Part shown: positions 1-5,736 of the stretch, piece after piece
Position numbering within the stretch: position 1 is the first letter of the stretch
How the letters are laid out: each line of letters begins with the position of its first letter
Assembly: GCA_913775005.1 (NCBI GenBank)
Contig: CAJYKY010000158.1
Coordinates: 1-7,968 of the forward strand
Length of the DNA: 7,968 nt
Source of the DNA: an uncultured Achromobacter sp.
Lineage (GTDB): Bacteria; Pseudomonadota; Gammaproteobacteria; Burkholderiales; Burkholderiaceae_B
Reading direction: 5' to 3'
Notes under the pieces: model-generated
The model's input: only the letters and a program-made list of their open reading frames with translations
Databases searched by the model: none
What the model was told of the DNA's origin: nothing
Translations under genes and position numbers: made by a program

Positions 1-347
1 AGCAGCAGGCCATTGTTGACGGCATTGAAGTAGAAGATTTCGCCGAAGCTGGGCGCAATCACCGCGCGGATACCGAACTGCTGCAAGCCCCACACCGCGT
101 GTTCGCGGCTGGAGCCGCAGCCGAAATTCGGCCCTGCCACCAGCACGGACGCGCCCGCGTAGGCGGCCTGGTTCAGCACGAAATCAGGGCGCGCGGCGCC
201 GTGTTCGTCAAAGCGCAAATCGTACAGCAGGCCTTTGTCCAGGCCGGCCTTGTCGATGATGCGCAAGAACTGCTTGGGCATGATCTGGTCGGTGTCCAGA
301 TTGGAAAACGGCAGCGGCGCAGCGATGCCCTCGATCAACGCATTCAT
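1..347 (-). CDS. leuD: LeuD-type isopropylmalate dehydratase small subunit, 3' end cut by window edge
   Basis: This is the small (swivel-domain) subunit of a LeuCD-type hydro-lyase, which with LeuC forms the active site that isomerises 2-isopropylmalate to 3-isopropylmalate or hydrates a related unsaturated acid in the cytoplasm. I translated it by hand: 115 residues are visible and the frame is still open at base 1, against a usual family length of about 200. The start shows VDTD-like NLDTDQIMPKQFL (residues 16-28), the family's N-terminal signature. Residues 75-83 read FGCGSSREH, the substrate-binding loop of the aconitase swivel domain, followed by IAPSFGEIFYFNAVNNGLL. The ATG overlaps the leuC stop codon as ATGA, so translation is probably coupled. 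A second ATG lies 4 bases further upstream in another frame and is not used. The segment after residue 40 (LLYDLRF) differs from the FNDWRF of E. coli LeuD, so a non-leucine substrate is possible. Confidence 0.93.
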   Translation of the reverse strand, partial: MNALIEGIAAPLPFSNLDTDQIMPKQFLRIIDKAGLDKGLLYDLRFDEHGAARPDFVLNQAAYAGASVLVAGPNFGCGSSREHAVWGLQQFGIRAVIAPSFGEIFYFNAVNNGLL

Positions 348-1765
348 TGGGCTTGCTCCCATACACGGACATCGACGATACAGCCGGCCAGCGCGGCCGC
401 GGCGGCCATGGCCGGGCTCATCAGGTGCGTGCGCCCTGCCCGCCCCTGACGGCCTTCAAAATTGCGGTTGGTGGTGGACGCGCAGCGCTCGCCCGGGGCA
501 AGCATGTCGTCATTCATAGCCAGGCACATCGAACAGCCGGGTTGGCGCCATTCAAACCCTGCATCGATCAGTTGCGCCGCCAGCCCTTCGGCTTCCGCCT
601 GCGCGCGCACCGCGCCCGAGCCGGGCACGATCATCGCGCGTACGCCTTGCGCTACCTTTCTGCCGCGCACAAGGCCCGCCACCACGCGCAGGTCTTCAAT
701 GCGGCCGTTGGTGCACGAGCCGATGAACACGCGGTCGATCGGCACGCCCGCAATCGGCGCACCGGGCGCCAAGCCCACGTAGTCCATGGCCTTTTCCAGC
801 GCCAGGCGCGCCAGCTGATCGGGTTCGGCTTGCGGGTCCGGCACATGGCCGGTGACCGGCATGGCCTGGTCGGGGCTGGTGCCCCACGTGACGAACGGCG
901 CGATGTCGGCAGCGTTGAAGGTGTGCTGCACATCGAAGTGCGCGTCCGGGTCGCTGCGCAGCGTGGCCCAGTAGGCGCGCGCTTGTTCCAGCATGTCGCC
1001 TTGCAGTTGCGGCGCGTGGGCGGTGACGTAGGCGTCGGTGGTAGCGTCGGGCGCGATCAGCGCGGCGCGAGCGCCGGCTTCGACCGTCATGTTGCACAAG
1101 GTCATGCGGGCCTCGGCCGACAGGGCGTCGATGGCCTCGCCGCAGAATTCCACCGCCAGCCCGCGCGCACCTTGCGCGCCGATGCGATGCACCAGATAAA
1201 TCACCAGGTCTTTGGCCGATACGCGCGGACCCAGCACGCCATCCACGCGGATCCGCATGTTGCGCACCACGCGATACACCAGCGTCTGCGTGGCAAGAAT
1301 ATGTTCGACCTCGGACGTGCCGATGCCAAACCCCAGCGCGCCCAACGCGCCATACGTGGTGGTGTGGCTGTCACCGCAAAGCACCACCATGCCGGGCAGG
1401 ATCATGCCGTGCTCGGGAGCGATCACGTGCTCGATACCTTGCAAGGGGTCGGTGGTATCGAACAGGGCGATATGCTGCGCATCGCAATTGCGCTTCAGGT
1501 TCAGCGCCTGGCGCGATGACGCGTCGTCGGCGATCACGCGCAGCGCTGACGGCACCGGGTGCGTGGGGATGATGTGGTCCACCACCGCCATCTGCTGGCC
1601 CGGCCGCAGCACGGCCCTGCCGCGCGCGGCCAAACCGCTGAAGGCTTGCGGGCTGGTGTATTCGTTCATGATGTGCAGATCGACGTAAAGCAGGATGTGC
1701 TCGTCGTCGATGCGGGCCACTTCATGGCTGGCCACCAGTTTGTCGTACAGCGTCATGCCGGGCAT
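344..1765 (-). CDS. leuC: LeuC-type isopropylmalate dehydratase large subunit (probable paralogue)
   Basis: This is the large, [4Fe-4S]-carrying subunit of a LeuCD hydro-lyase of the aconitase superfamily. The 473-residue length matches the family (E. coli LeuC 466). The three cluster cysteines are present: C351 in FIGSCTNGRIEDL, and C411 and C414 in PGCSMCLAMN. The catalytic Asp-Ser-His loop is GDSHTTTYGALGA (131-143), and NRNFEGRQGR (433-442) is the usual arginine-bearing motif. E. coli LeuC has His where Y138 lies and Ser where G354 lies; Gly at 354 is common in paralogous hydratases. The ATG at 1765 is preferred over the ATG three codons later because AAGGAAG sits 6 bases upstream of it. 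The gene follows the Bug receptor after 99 bp and overlaps leuD by 4 bp. Leucine biosynthesis is the default family role. The receptor and LysR context suggests a catabolic paralogue acting on a citraconate-, itaconate- or methylmalate-like acid, which is inference. Confidence 0.94.
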   Translation of the reverse strand: MPGMTLYDKLVASHEVARIDDEHILLYVDLHIMNEYTSPQAFSGLAARGRAVLRPGQQMAVVDHIIPTHPVPSALRVIADDASSRQALNLKRNCDAQHIALFDTTDPLQGIEHVIAPEHGMILPGMVVLCGDSHTTTYGALGALGFGIGTSEVEHILATQTLVYRVVRNMRIRVDGVLGPRVSAKDLVIYLVHRIGAQGARGLAVEFCGEAIDALSAEARMTLCNMTVEAGARAALIAPDATTDAYVTAHAPQLQGDMLEQARAYWATLRSDPDAHFDVQHTFNAADIAPFVTWGTSPDQAMPVTGHVPDPQAEPDQLARLALEKAMDYVGLAPGAPIAGVPIDRVFIGSCTNGRIEDLRVVAGLVRGRKVAQGVRAMIVPGSGAVRAQAEAEGLAAQLIDAGFEWRQPGCSMCLAMNDDMLAPGERCASTTNRNFEGRQGRAGRTHLMSPAMAAAAALAGCIVDVRVWEQAQ

Positions 1766-1784
1766 GTCTTGCTTCCTTGAAGAG

Positions 1785-1803
1785 CGCCCGCGCGTGGCGG
1801 GCG
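1785..1803 (-). other. Intergenic hairpin between receptor gene and leuC
   Basis: A perfect 7-bp GC-only stem (CGCCCGC and GCGGGCG) closes a 5-base loop in the 99-bp gap between the Bug gene and leuC. It ends a few bases before the leuC Shine-Dalgarno sequence. No T-run follows on the minus strand, so it does not look like a classical intrinsic terminator. It could protect the receptor mRNA from 3' decay, or partly attenuate read-through, so that the receptor is made in excess over the enzyme; this is inference. Confidence 0.5.
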
Positions 1804-1816
1804 GGTCGAGCTTGTT

Positions 1817-1845
1817 GCGTGATGCGTGTGTTGATGCGTGATGCG
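1817..1845. repeat. Short direct repeat GCGTGATGCG x2
   Basis: The 10-mer GCGTGATGCG occurs at 1817-1826 and again at 1836-1845, 19 bp apart, in the gap between the Bug gene and leuC. The segment between them also contains TGATGCG-like words, so this is a small low-complexity patch, possibly from replication slippage. No function can be assigned. Confidence 0.6.
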
Positions 1846-1864
1846 AGCTACGAATGCGCCGATC

Positions 1865-2842
1865 TCAGTTCGCCTGAATCCCCGCGTCTTTGACGACGCC
1901 GGCCCAGCGTGTCATCTCGGCGGCCACCATCTGGTCGGTCTTGGCGGGCGTGGAGATCAGCGGGTCAAACCCTTCCTGCTGCATGCGCGTCTTGAGCGCC
2001 GGGGATTGCAACGCTTCGCCCAGCTTCGCGTTCAACGTATCGATCACCGCTTGCGGCGTGCCGGCAGGCGCGCTGATCACGAACCAGGTATTGAACGAAT
2101 AGCCCGGCAGCCCGGACTCGGCGATGGTGGGCACGTCCGGCAACAGCGGCGAACGCTTGTCGCCCGTGACGCCTAGCGCGTGCAGCTTCTTGCCATCCAC
2201 CTGCGGTTTGGCGGCCGACAGCACCGGAAAGCTCATCTGCACCTGGCCGCTGATGGTGTCCACCATGGCGGGGCCGCCGCCCTTGTACGGCACATGCAAA
2301 ATCTGCGTCTTCGACACCGACTTGAACAGCTCGGCCGCCATATGAAACGTGCTGCCCGTGCCGGCCGACCCGAAGCTCAGCTCGTTAGCGGGGCGCGCCC
2401 GCACATAAGCCAGCAGCTCGCTCACGCTCTTGACGGGCAGGTCGTTCGTGACCGTCAGCACGTGCTGCGATGTGCCCACCGTGCCGACCGAGCGCAGGTC
2501 CTTCTTCGTGTCGAACGGCATGTCTTTGAACAGCGCCGGGTTGATCGCCAGCGACATCGTGTTGATGGCCAGCGTGTAGCCATTGGGCTGCGCCCGCGCC
2601 ACGGCAGCCATGCCGATATTGCCGGATGCGCCAGCTCGGTTTTCAACGATGACGCTCTGGCCCAGCGCGCGGCCCCAAGCATCGGAAATTAGCCGCGCGG
2701 CGATGTCCACACTACCGCCCGGCGCAAACGGCACCACCAGCGTCACAGCGCGTTCCGGAAACGCCTGGGCGGCGGCGGGCATGGTCCAACAGGTTGCGGC
2801 AAGGGCCGCGCACAAGGCGCCGGCGATAGGGGTGATCTTCAT
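1865..2842 (-). CDS. Bug/TctC-family tripartite tricarboxylate transporter substrate-binding protein
   Basis: This is a periplasmic receptor that captures a small carboxylated solute for a tripartite (TctABC-type) transporter or for sensing. Its 325 residues match the family. Residues 1-27 form a Sec signal peptide: a short basic start, a hydrophobic alanine-rich core, and a cleavage site after AQA (25-27). The mature protein begins FPERAVTLVVPFAPGGSVD. Family landmarks follow in order: the first ligand loop PFAPGGSVDIAAR (38-50), VENRAGASGNIG (66-77), FGSAGTGS (157-164), VPYKGGGPA (184-192) and LPDVPTIAESGLPGY (234-248). The ATG is supported by GAGGAG at 2851-2856, 8 bases upstream. No TctA or TctB membrane subunit is visible, as is common for orphan Bug receptors in Bordetella-like genomes. 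It is first in a minus-strand unit with leuC and leuD and is divergent from a LysR gene, so its ligand is probably the hydro-lyase substrate or a precursor (inference). Confidence 0.93.
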   Translation of the reverse strand: MKITPIAGALCAALAATCWTMPAAAQAFPERAVTLVVPFAPGGSVDIAARLISDAWGRALGQSVIVENRAGASGNIGMAAVARAQPNGYTLAINTMSLAINPALFKDMPFDTKKDLRSVGTVGTSQHVLTVTNDLPVKSVSELLAYVRARPANELSFGSAGTGSTFHMAAELFKSVSKTQILHVPYKGGGPAMVDTISGQVQMSFPVLSAAKPQVDGKKLHALGVTGDKRSPLLPDVPTIAESGLPGYSFNTWFVISAPAGTPQAVIDTLNAKLGEALQSPALKTRMQQEGFDPLISTPAKTDQMVAAEMTRWAGVVKDAGIQAN

Positions 2843-2915
2843 TTCCTGGTCTCCTCGATTGGCCGCGTGGGTGCGGCTCTGTATGGGTGAAACCAGTGTA
2901 TAGGCCCATTTGATT

Positions 2916-2923
2916 CTTATAAT
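2916..2923. promoter_or_regulatory. Overlapping divergent -10-like elements
   Basis: A consensus TATAAT lies at 2918-2923 on the plus strand, giving a predicted lysR transcript start near 2930. On the minus strand TATAAG lies at 2921-2916, pointing towards the Bug-leuCD operon. I see no convincing -35 hexamer at the proper distance in either direction, which would fit an activator-dependent promoter. The two elements overlap, so initiation in the two directions would be mutually exclusive. The local sequence is AT-rich compared with the rest of the window. Confidence 0.45.
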
Positions 2924-2948
2924 TGTGCGCAGAACTAAAGCTTTATTA

Positions 2949-2965
2949 GATTTAATTTATTAATC
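2949..2965. promoter_or_regulatory. Candidate LysR-type box (T-N11-A dyad)
   Basis: GATT at 2949-2952 and AATC at 2962-2965 form an interrupted dyad that contains T2951-N11-A2963, the general recognition form of LysR-type regulators. It lies 34 bp before the lysR start codon and about 107 bp before the Bug start codon. It would be downstream of the suggested lysR start, suiting autorepression, and about 48 bp upstream of the suggested Bug operon start, suiting activation. The region is very AT-rich, so chance dyads are a real alternative. Confidence 0.4.
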
Positions 2966-2999
2966 AGCGTATTGCTACCCCGCCAGCCAAAGGCCCGCC

Positions 3000-3923
3000 A
3001 TGGACGCCATTTCCGATCTCGCTTTCTTTTCGCTGGTGGTCAAGCACGGCAACCTGTCCGCTACCGCACGTGAACTTGGCCTGACACCGCCCGCCGTCAG
3101 CGCCCGGCTGGCGCGGCTTGAGCAACGGCTGGGCGTGCGCCTGTTGAACCGCACCACGCGCCGCGTCAGCGTCACGCAGGAAGGCGAGCTGTACCTGGCC
3201 GAGGGCGGCCGCATCCTGGCGGACCTGGAAGCGCTGGAACGCTCCGTCTCCAGCGCCCGCGCACAACCGCAGGGCCTGCTACGGCTGAACGCCACGTTTG
3301 GTTTTGGCCGCGCCCACCTCGTCCCCGCCGTCTCGGACTTCGCCCGCCAGTATCCCGACGTGGAAGTGTTGATGCGCCTGACCGACCGGCCGCTGAATCT
3401 GATCGAAGAGGGCTTCGATGTCGCCGTCCGCTTTGGCGACCTGCCCGACGCCCGCCTGACCGCCCGCAAGATCGCCTCGAACCGCCGGCTGCTGTGCGCA
3501 TCGCCCCACTATCTGGACACCTACGGCGAACCGCGAACCCCAGGCGAACTGCAACGCCACCGCTGCATCGTGGTGCGCGAAAACGATGTCGCCTACGGCA
3601 CCTGGCGCCTGGAATCCGGCCAACGCGCCGAAACCGTAAAAGTCCGCGGCCCGGTCAGCTCAAACGACGGCCAAAGCGCGCTGGAATGGGCGATGGACGG
3701 CCACGGCATCGTCATGCGATCCGAATGGGAAACCGCCGCCTACCTGCGCGACGGCCGCTTGCGGGAAGTACTGACTGACTGGCACACCCCCGCCGCAGAC
3801 ATTTACGCGCTCTACCCAGAACGCCTGAACCTGCCCGCCAAGACAGTCGCCTTCGTGGATTTCCTGTCGCAACGCTTCGCGAGATACGTGCGCGGGCCGG
3901 GTGGGCGGGTGACGGGTTGGTAA
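3000..3923 (+). CDS. LysR-family transcriptional regulator
   Basis: This is a cytoplasmic DNA-binding regulator of 307 residues, typical for the LysR family. The N-terminal winged helix-turn-helix covers about residues 4-63, with the signature LSATARELGLTPPAVSARLARLEQRLGVRLLNRTTRRVSVTQEG. A linker helix follows to about 90. The inducer-binding domain (about 90-295) has the CrgA/AaeR-like landmarks RLNATFGFGRAHLVP, IEEGFDVAVRFGDLPD (135-150) and the late stretch around DGHGIVMRSEWE (233-244). The ATG is supported by AAAGG at 2989-2993, 6 bases upstream. It is transcribed away from the Bug-leuCD operon across a 157-bp gap, the classical arrangement for a LysR protein that controls its divergent neighbour and itself; the co-inducer would probably be the transported or hydrated acid. 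No clear terminator follows it before the hipBA operators. Confidence 0.94.
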   Translation: MDAISDLAFFSLVVKHGNLSATARELGLTPPAVSARLARLEQRLGVRLLNRTTRRVSVTQEGELYLAEGGRILADLEALERSVSSARAQPQGLLRLNATFGFGRAHLVPAVSDFARQYPDVEVLMRLTDRPLNLIEEGFDVAVRFGDLPDARLTARKIASNRRLLCASPHYLDTYGEPRTPGELQRHRCIVVRENDVAYGTWRLESGQRAETVKVRGPVSSNDGQSALEWAMDGHGIVMRSEWETAAYLRDGRLREVLTDWHTPAADIYALYPERLNLPAKTVAFVDFLSQRFARYVRGPGGRVTGW

Positions 3924-3941
3924 GCCCTGACGCCATTTTGC

Positions 3942-3963
3942 TTTGTAGCCTTTGGGCATCAAA
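3942..3963. promoter_or_regulatory. Degenerate hipBA operator (O1)
   Basis: This 22-bp site starts TTTGTAGCCTTT and ends GGGCATCAAA. It matches the core of the perfect palindrome at 3983-4004 at 19 of 22 positions; the three differences all lie in the right half-site. It begins 18 bp after the lysR stop codon. The two sites are spaced 41 bp apart, close to four turns of DNA, so two HipB dimers could bind on the same face of the helix. Assignment to HipB is by position and symmetry, not by a known consensus. Confidence 0.65.
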
Positions 3964-3980
3964 AATCCTGAGATCGGGTA

Positions 3981-4006
3981 AATTTGTAGCCTTTAGGCTA
4001 CAAATT
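3981..4006. promoter_or_regulatory. Perfect palindromic hipBA operator (O2)
   Basis: This is a 26-bp palindrome with 12-bp perfect arms (AATTTGTAGCCT and its complement AGGCTACAAATT) around a central TT. It lies 96 bp before the hipB start. HipB of E. coli binds as a dimer to several palindromes in its own promoter region and represses hipBA, so a duplicated palindrome upstream of an XRE antitoxin gene is expected to be the autoregulatory operator. The RNA could form a hairpin, but no T-run follows on either strand, so a terminator is less likely. I could not place a convincing -35/-10 pair here. Confidence 0.75.
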
Positions 4007-4090
4007 GAGCAAAAAATCAGACGCTTTCACCCCCTTGCCGGCGTAGCCCCGGGGACACAAAAGCGGTAAGCTTTAGCGATATTGATGCCC

Positions 4091-4095
4091 AGGGG
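4091..4095 (+). promoter_or_regulatory. Ribosome binding site that decides the hipB start
   Basis: AGGGG lies 7 bases before the ATG at 4103. The upstream in-frame candidates, TTG at 4082 and ATG at 4085, have no purine-rich sequence at a suitable distance, and this site would be inside their coding sequence. The 4103 start is therefore preferred. Confidence 0.7.
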
Positions 4096-4102
4096 CCACA
4101 AA

Positions 4103-4360
4103 ATGACGACACTCGGTGATGTCGCGGAAATGCTTCGGTCAGTCCGCAAAGACAGTGGTCTGTCACAAGACGAAATGGCCCGGCGCGCGGATGTCGCCCG
4201 GACCACGCTCGCCCGGATGGAAACATTGGCCCGCAACGACATGAGCGTGTCTGCGCTTCTGCGGCTGTTGGCGGCGGCTGGCTACGACTTGAAAGTCGTC
4301 AAAGCTGGCCATCAACGCACGCTGGAAGACATTCTTGCCGAACAACGCCGCGGAGAGTGA
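4103..4360 (+). CDS. hipB: HipB-like XRE-family antitoxin and autorepressor
   Basis: This is the antitoxin of a HipBA type II module. It would bind the HipA kinase and repress the operon. From the ATG at 4103 it has 85 residues, close to the 88 of E. coli HipB. An XRE/Cro-type helix-turn-helix covers about residues 9-58, with LRSVRKDSGLSQDEMARRAD followed by the recognition helix VARTTLARMET (31-41). LLRLLAAAGYDLKVV (52-66) is the usual end of the domain and a likely dimer strand. The C-terminal tail (67-85) is short and charged (TLEDILAEQRRGE). The in-frame ATG at 4085 or TTG at 4082 would add 6 or 7 residues (M)MPRGHK, which lack family similarity. The stop codon is three bases before the hipA ATG, so the pair is co-transcribed and probably translationally coupled. 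The paired palindromes at 3942-3963 and 3981-4006 are its likely operators. Confidence 0.85.
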   Translation: MTTLGDVAEMLRSVRKDSGLSQDEMARRADVARTTLARMETLARNDMSVSALLRLLAAAGYDLKVVKAGHQRTLEDILAEQRRGE

Positions 4361-4363
4361 CTC

Positions 4364-5707
4364 ATGAAGCTCGACGTGCACGTGATGGGCCAGCGCGTGG
4401 CCAAGCTGTCTCGCGAAGGCGATGAATACCTGCTCACCTACTTGGCCGGCACGCCAGACGACGCCTTCGTCAGCCTGGCTATGCCGGTGCGAGAACAGGC
4501 ATGGCGATGGCCGCGCGACCTCCACCCTTTCTTTCGGCAAAATCTTCCCGAAGGTCATCTTCTGGGCGTCATTCGAGAACTCTTCGGACCGCTTATGGAT
4601 GGGACGGACCTCTCGCTGCTTGCCGTCGTTGGCGCGTCGGGAATCGGACGCGTGGCGGTCACTGCCGAAGGCGCAACGCCCGGACTCGCAGTGCCACCGG
4701 TAAGCATCCACGAATTGTTGACGGGCGAAAATACCGCTACGCGCTTTGATGCGCTGGTCCGTGAATACGCGCGCAGCGCAGTATCCGGGGTAGTGCCCAA
4801 ATTTCTGGCCCCCGATGCAGATCCTCAAGATCGTCCCGGCACCTTGAAAGCCACGCTGCGCACAACGCAGCACATCATCAAGGGATCCGACAAGGACACC
4901 CCTTATCTGGGATTCAACGAATACTTCACTCTCCGCGTGCTGCGGCGCTTGAATGTTGTGCCCGTCGTCAATGCCCGAATGTCAGAAGACGGCAGGTTGC
5001 TGGTGGTTGACCGGTACGACGTGGATGCGGCCGGCCTTCCCGTATTCGGCGTGGAAGATGCTTGCAGCCTACTGGGCCTGCCCCCGCACGAAAAATACAG
5101 CGCGACGACCGAGCGCGTGTACAAAGCCACTCAAGACTACGTGCCCCCTGCCACGCTGCGCAAACAGAATCTTCACCTTGCATGGCAGGTGCTTGCGAAC
5201 TACGTGGTAAGAAACGCAGACTTCCATTCCAAGAACATCGCGCTGTACTACACCTCGCGGGCCGACGTCGCCTACACCCCTGTCTACGACGTTGTCACCA
5301 CACAAGCCTATCCCCAGTTCAGCAACAATGCCCCCGGGCTGTCTGTTGACGGTCGCAAGACCTGGACGCCAGGAAACACGCTTGCAAGGTTCATGCTTGC
5401 TCGCCTCGGCATTTCGTCGAGGCAGTATCAAATGATGGTCGAACAGCTTTGCGAATCCGCCGTAGAAGTGGGCAAGGAAGTGATCGAAGCCGCGAAAAAC
5501 GAGCCTGCGTGGCGGTGGATCGCCAAACAAATGGTGCATGCCTGGAACGACGGCATGTGCGCTCTGCGCAGCGTCAAGCTAGACAAACGTTATCGCGGCC
5601 TGGACGAAGCGATCGCGCAAGCAGGCTATGAAGCGGCGGACGCACCCCGGAATTCGGCACAGGTCATTGGGCGCTCGGAAGGGCTCGCGGCGCCGAAGCG
5701 CGCATAG
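4364..5707 (+). CDS. hipA: HipA-family Ser/Thr kinase toxin
   Basis: This is a cytoplasmic Ser/Thr kinase toxin; E. coli HipA phosphorylates glutamyl-tRNA synthetase and causes growth arrest, but the target here is unknown. Its 447 residues match full-length HipA (E. coli 440). The N-terminal subdomain (1 to about 100) shows LAMPVREQ (38-45) and HPFFRQNLPEGH (54-65), like the SLPL and FFDNLLPDS segments of E. coli HipA. The Gly-rich loop reads AVSGVVPK (139-146), against SVAGAQEK in E. coli. HIIK gives the ATP-contacting lysine K173. The catalytic loop is RNADFHSKN with D286, matching E. coli D309. The metal-binding aspartate is D309 in TPVYDVV, matching E. coli D332. The kinase therefore looks intact, although the position of autophosphorylated S150 is Ala139 and a serine (S141) directly precedes the glycine. 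GGAGAG at 4352-4357 lies 6 bases before the ATG. The last 20 residues or so (ADAPRNSAQVIGR to the end) have no family match that I recognise. Confidence 0.92.
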   Translation: MKLDVHVMGQRVAKLSREGDEYLLTYLAGTPDDAFVSLAMPVREQAWRWPRDLHPFFRQNLPEGHLLGVIRELFGPLMDGTDLSLLAVVGASGIGRVAVTAEGATPGLAVPPVSIHELLTGENTATRFDALVREYARSAVSGVVPKFLAPDADPQDRPGTLKATLRTTQHIIKGSDKDTPYLGFNEYFTLRVLRRLNVVPVVNARMSEDGRLLVVDRYDVDAAGLPVFGVEDACSLLGLPPHEKYSATTERVYKATQDYVPPATLRKQNLHLAWQVLANYVVRNADFHSKNIALYYTSRADVAYTPVYDVVTTQAYPQFSNNAPGLSVDGRKTWTPGNTLARFMLARLGISSRQYQMMVEQLCESAVEVGKEVIEAAKNEPAWRWIAKQMVHAWNDGMCALRSVKLDKRYRGLDEAIAQAGYEAADAPRNSAQVIGRSEGLAAPKRA

Positions 5708-5727
5708 CCGCTCAATGCGCCCTTCCG
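5676..5727. repeat. Nested inverted repeat across the hipA stop codon
   Basis: A perfect 9-bp inverted repeat (CGGAAGGGC at 5676-5684, GCCCTTCCG at 5719-5727) encloses 34 bases. Inside it, GCGGC (5687-5691) can pair with GCCGC (5707-5711). The structure covers the end of hipA, its stop codon and most of the 29-bp gap to the convergent flavin reductase gene. Being an inverted repeat, it could fold in transcripts from both sides. No T-run follows in either direction, so it is not a standard intrinsic terminator; a 3'-end stabilising or Rho-assisting role is possible. Confidence 0.45.
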
Positions 5728-5736
5728 CACCGCACC

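Noticed and set aside
347..1519. A 390-residue open frame on the plus strand opposite leuC
   Set aside because: It lies wholly antisense to a leuC with all family motifs, its sequence is rich in Arg, Ala, His and Gly without any domain signature, and long antisense frames are expected in GC-rich genes.
3981..4006. The palindrome as an intrinsic terminator of lysR
   Set aside because: The stem is AT-rich at its base and no T-run follows on either strand. The presence of a second, related copy upstream of an XRE gene fits an operator better.
4047..4054. CCCCGGGG block as a regulatory site
   Set aside because: An 8-bp GC palindrome is easily found by chance in this composition and nothing else supports a function.
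4082..4102. Earlier hipB starts at TTG 4082 or ATG 4085
   Set aside because: Neither has a purine-rich ribosome site, and the added residues do not match HipB proteins. ATG 4103 has AGGGG 7 bases upstream.
4163..4873. A 236-residue open frame on the minus strand across hipB and hipA
   Set aside because: It is antisense to two genes with clear family motifs, and its translation shows no domain features.
4103..5707. A tripartite HipBST arrangement
   Set aside because: HipA here is full length with its own N-terminal subdomain, and there is no separate small HipS gene between hipB and hipA (only 3 bases separate them).
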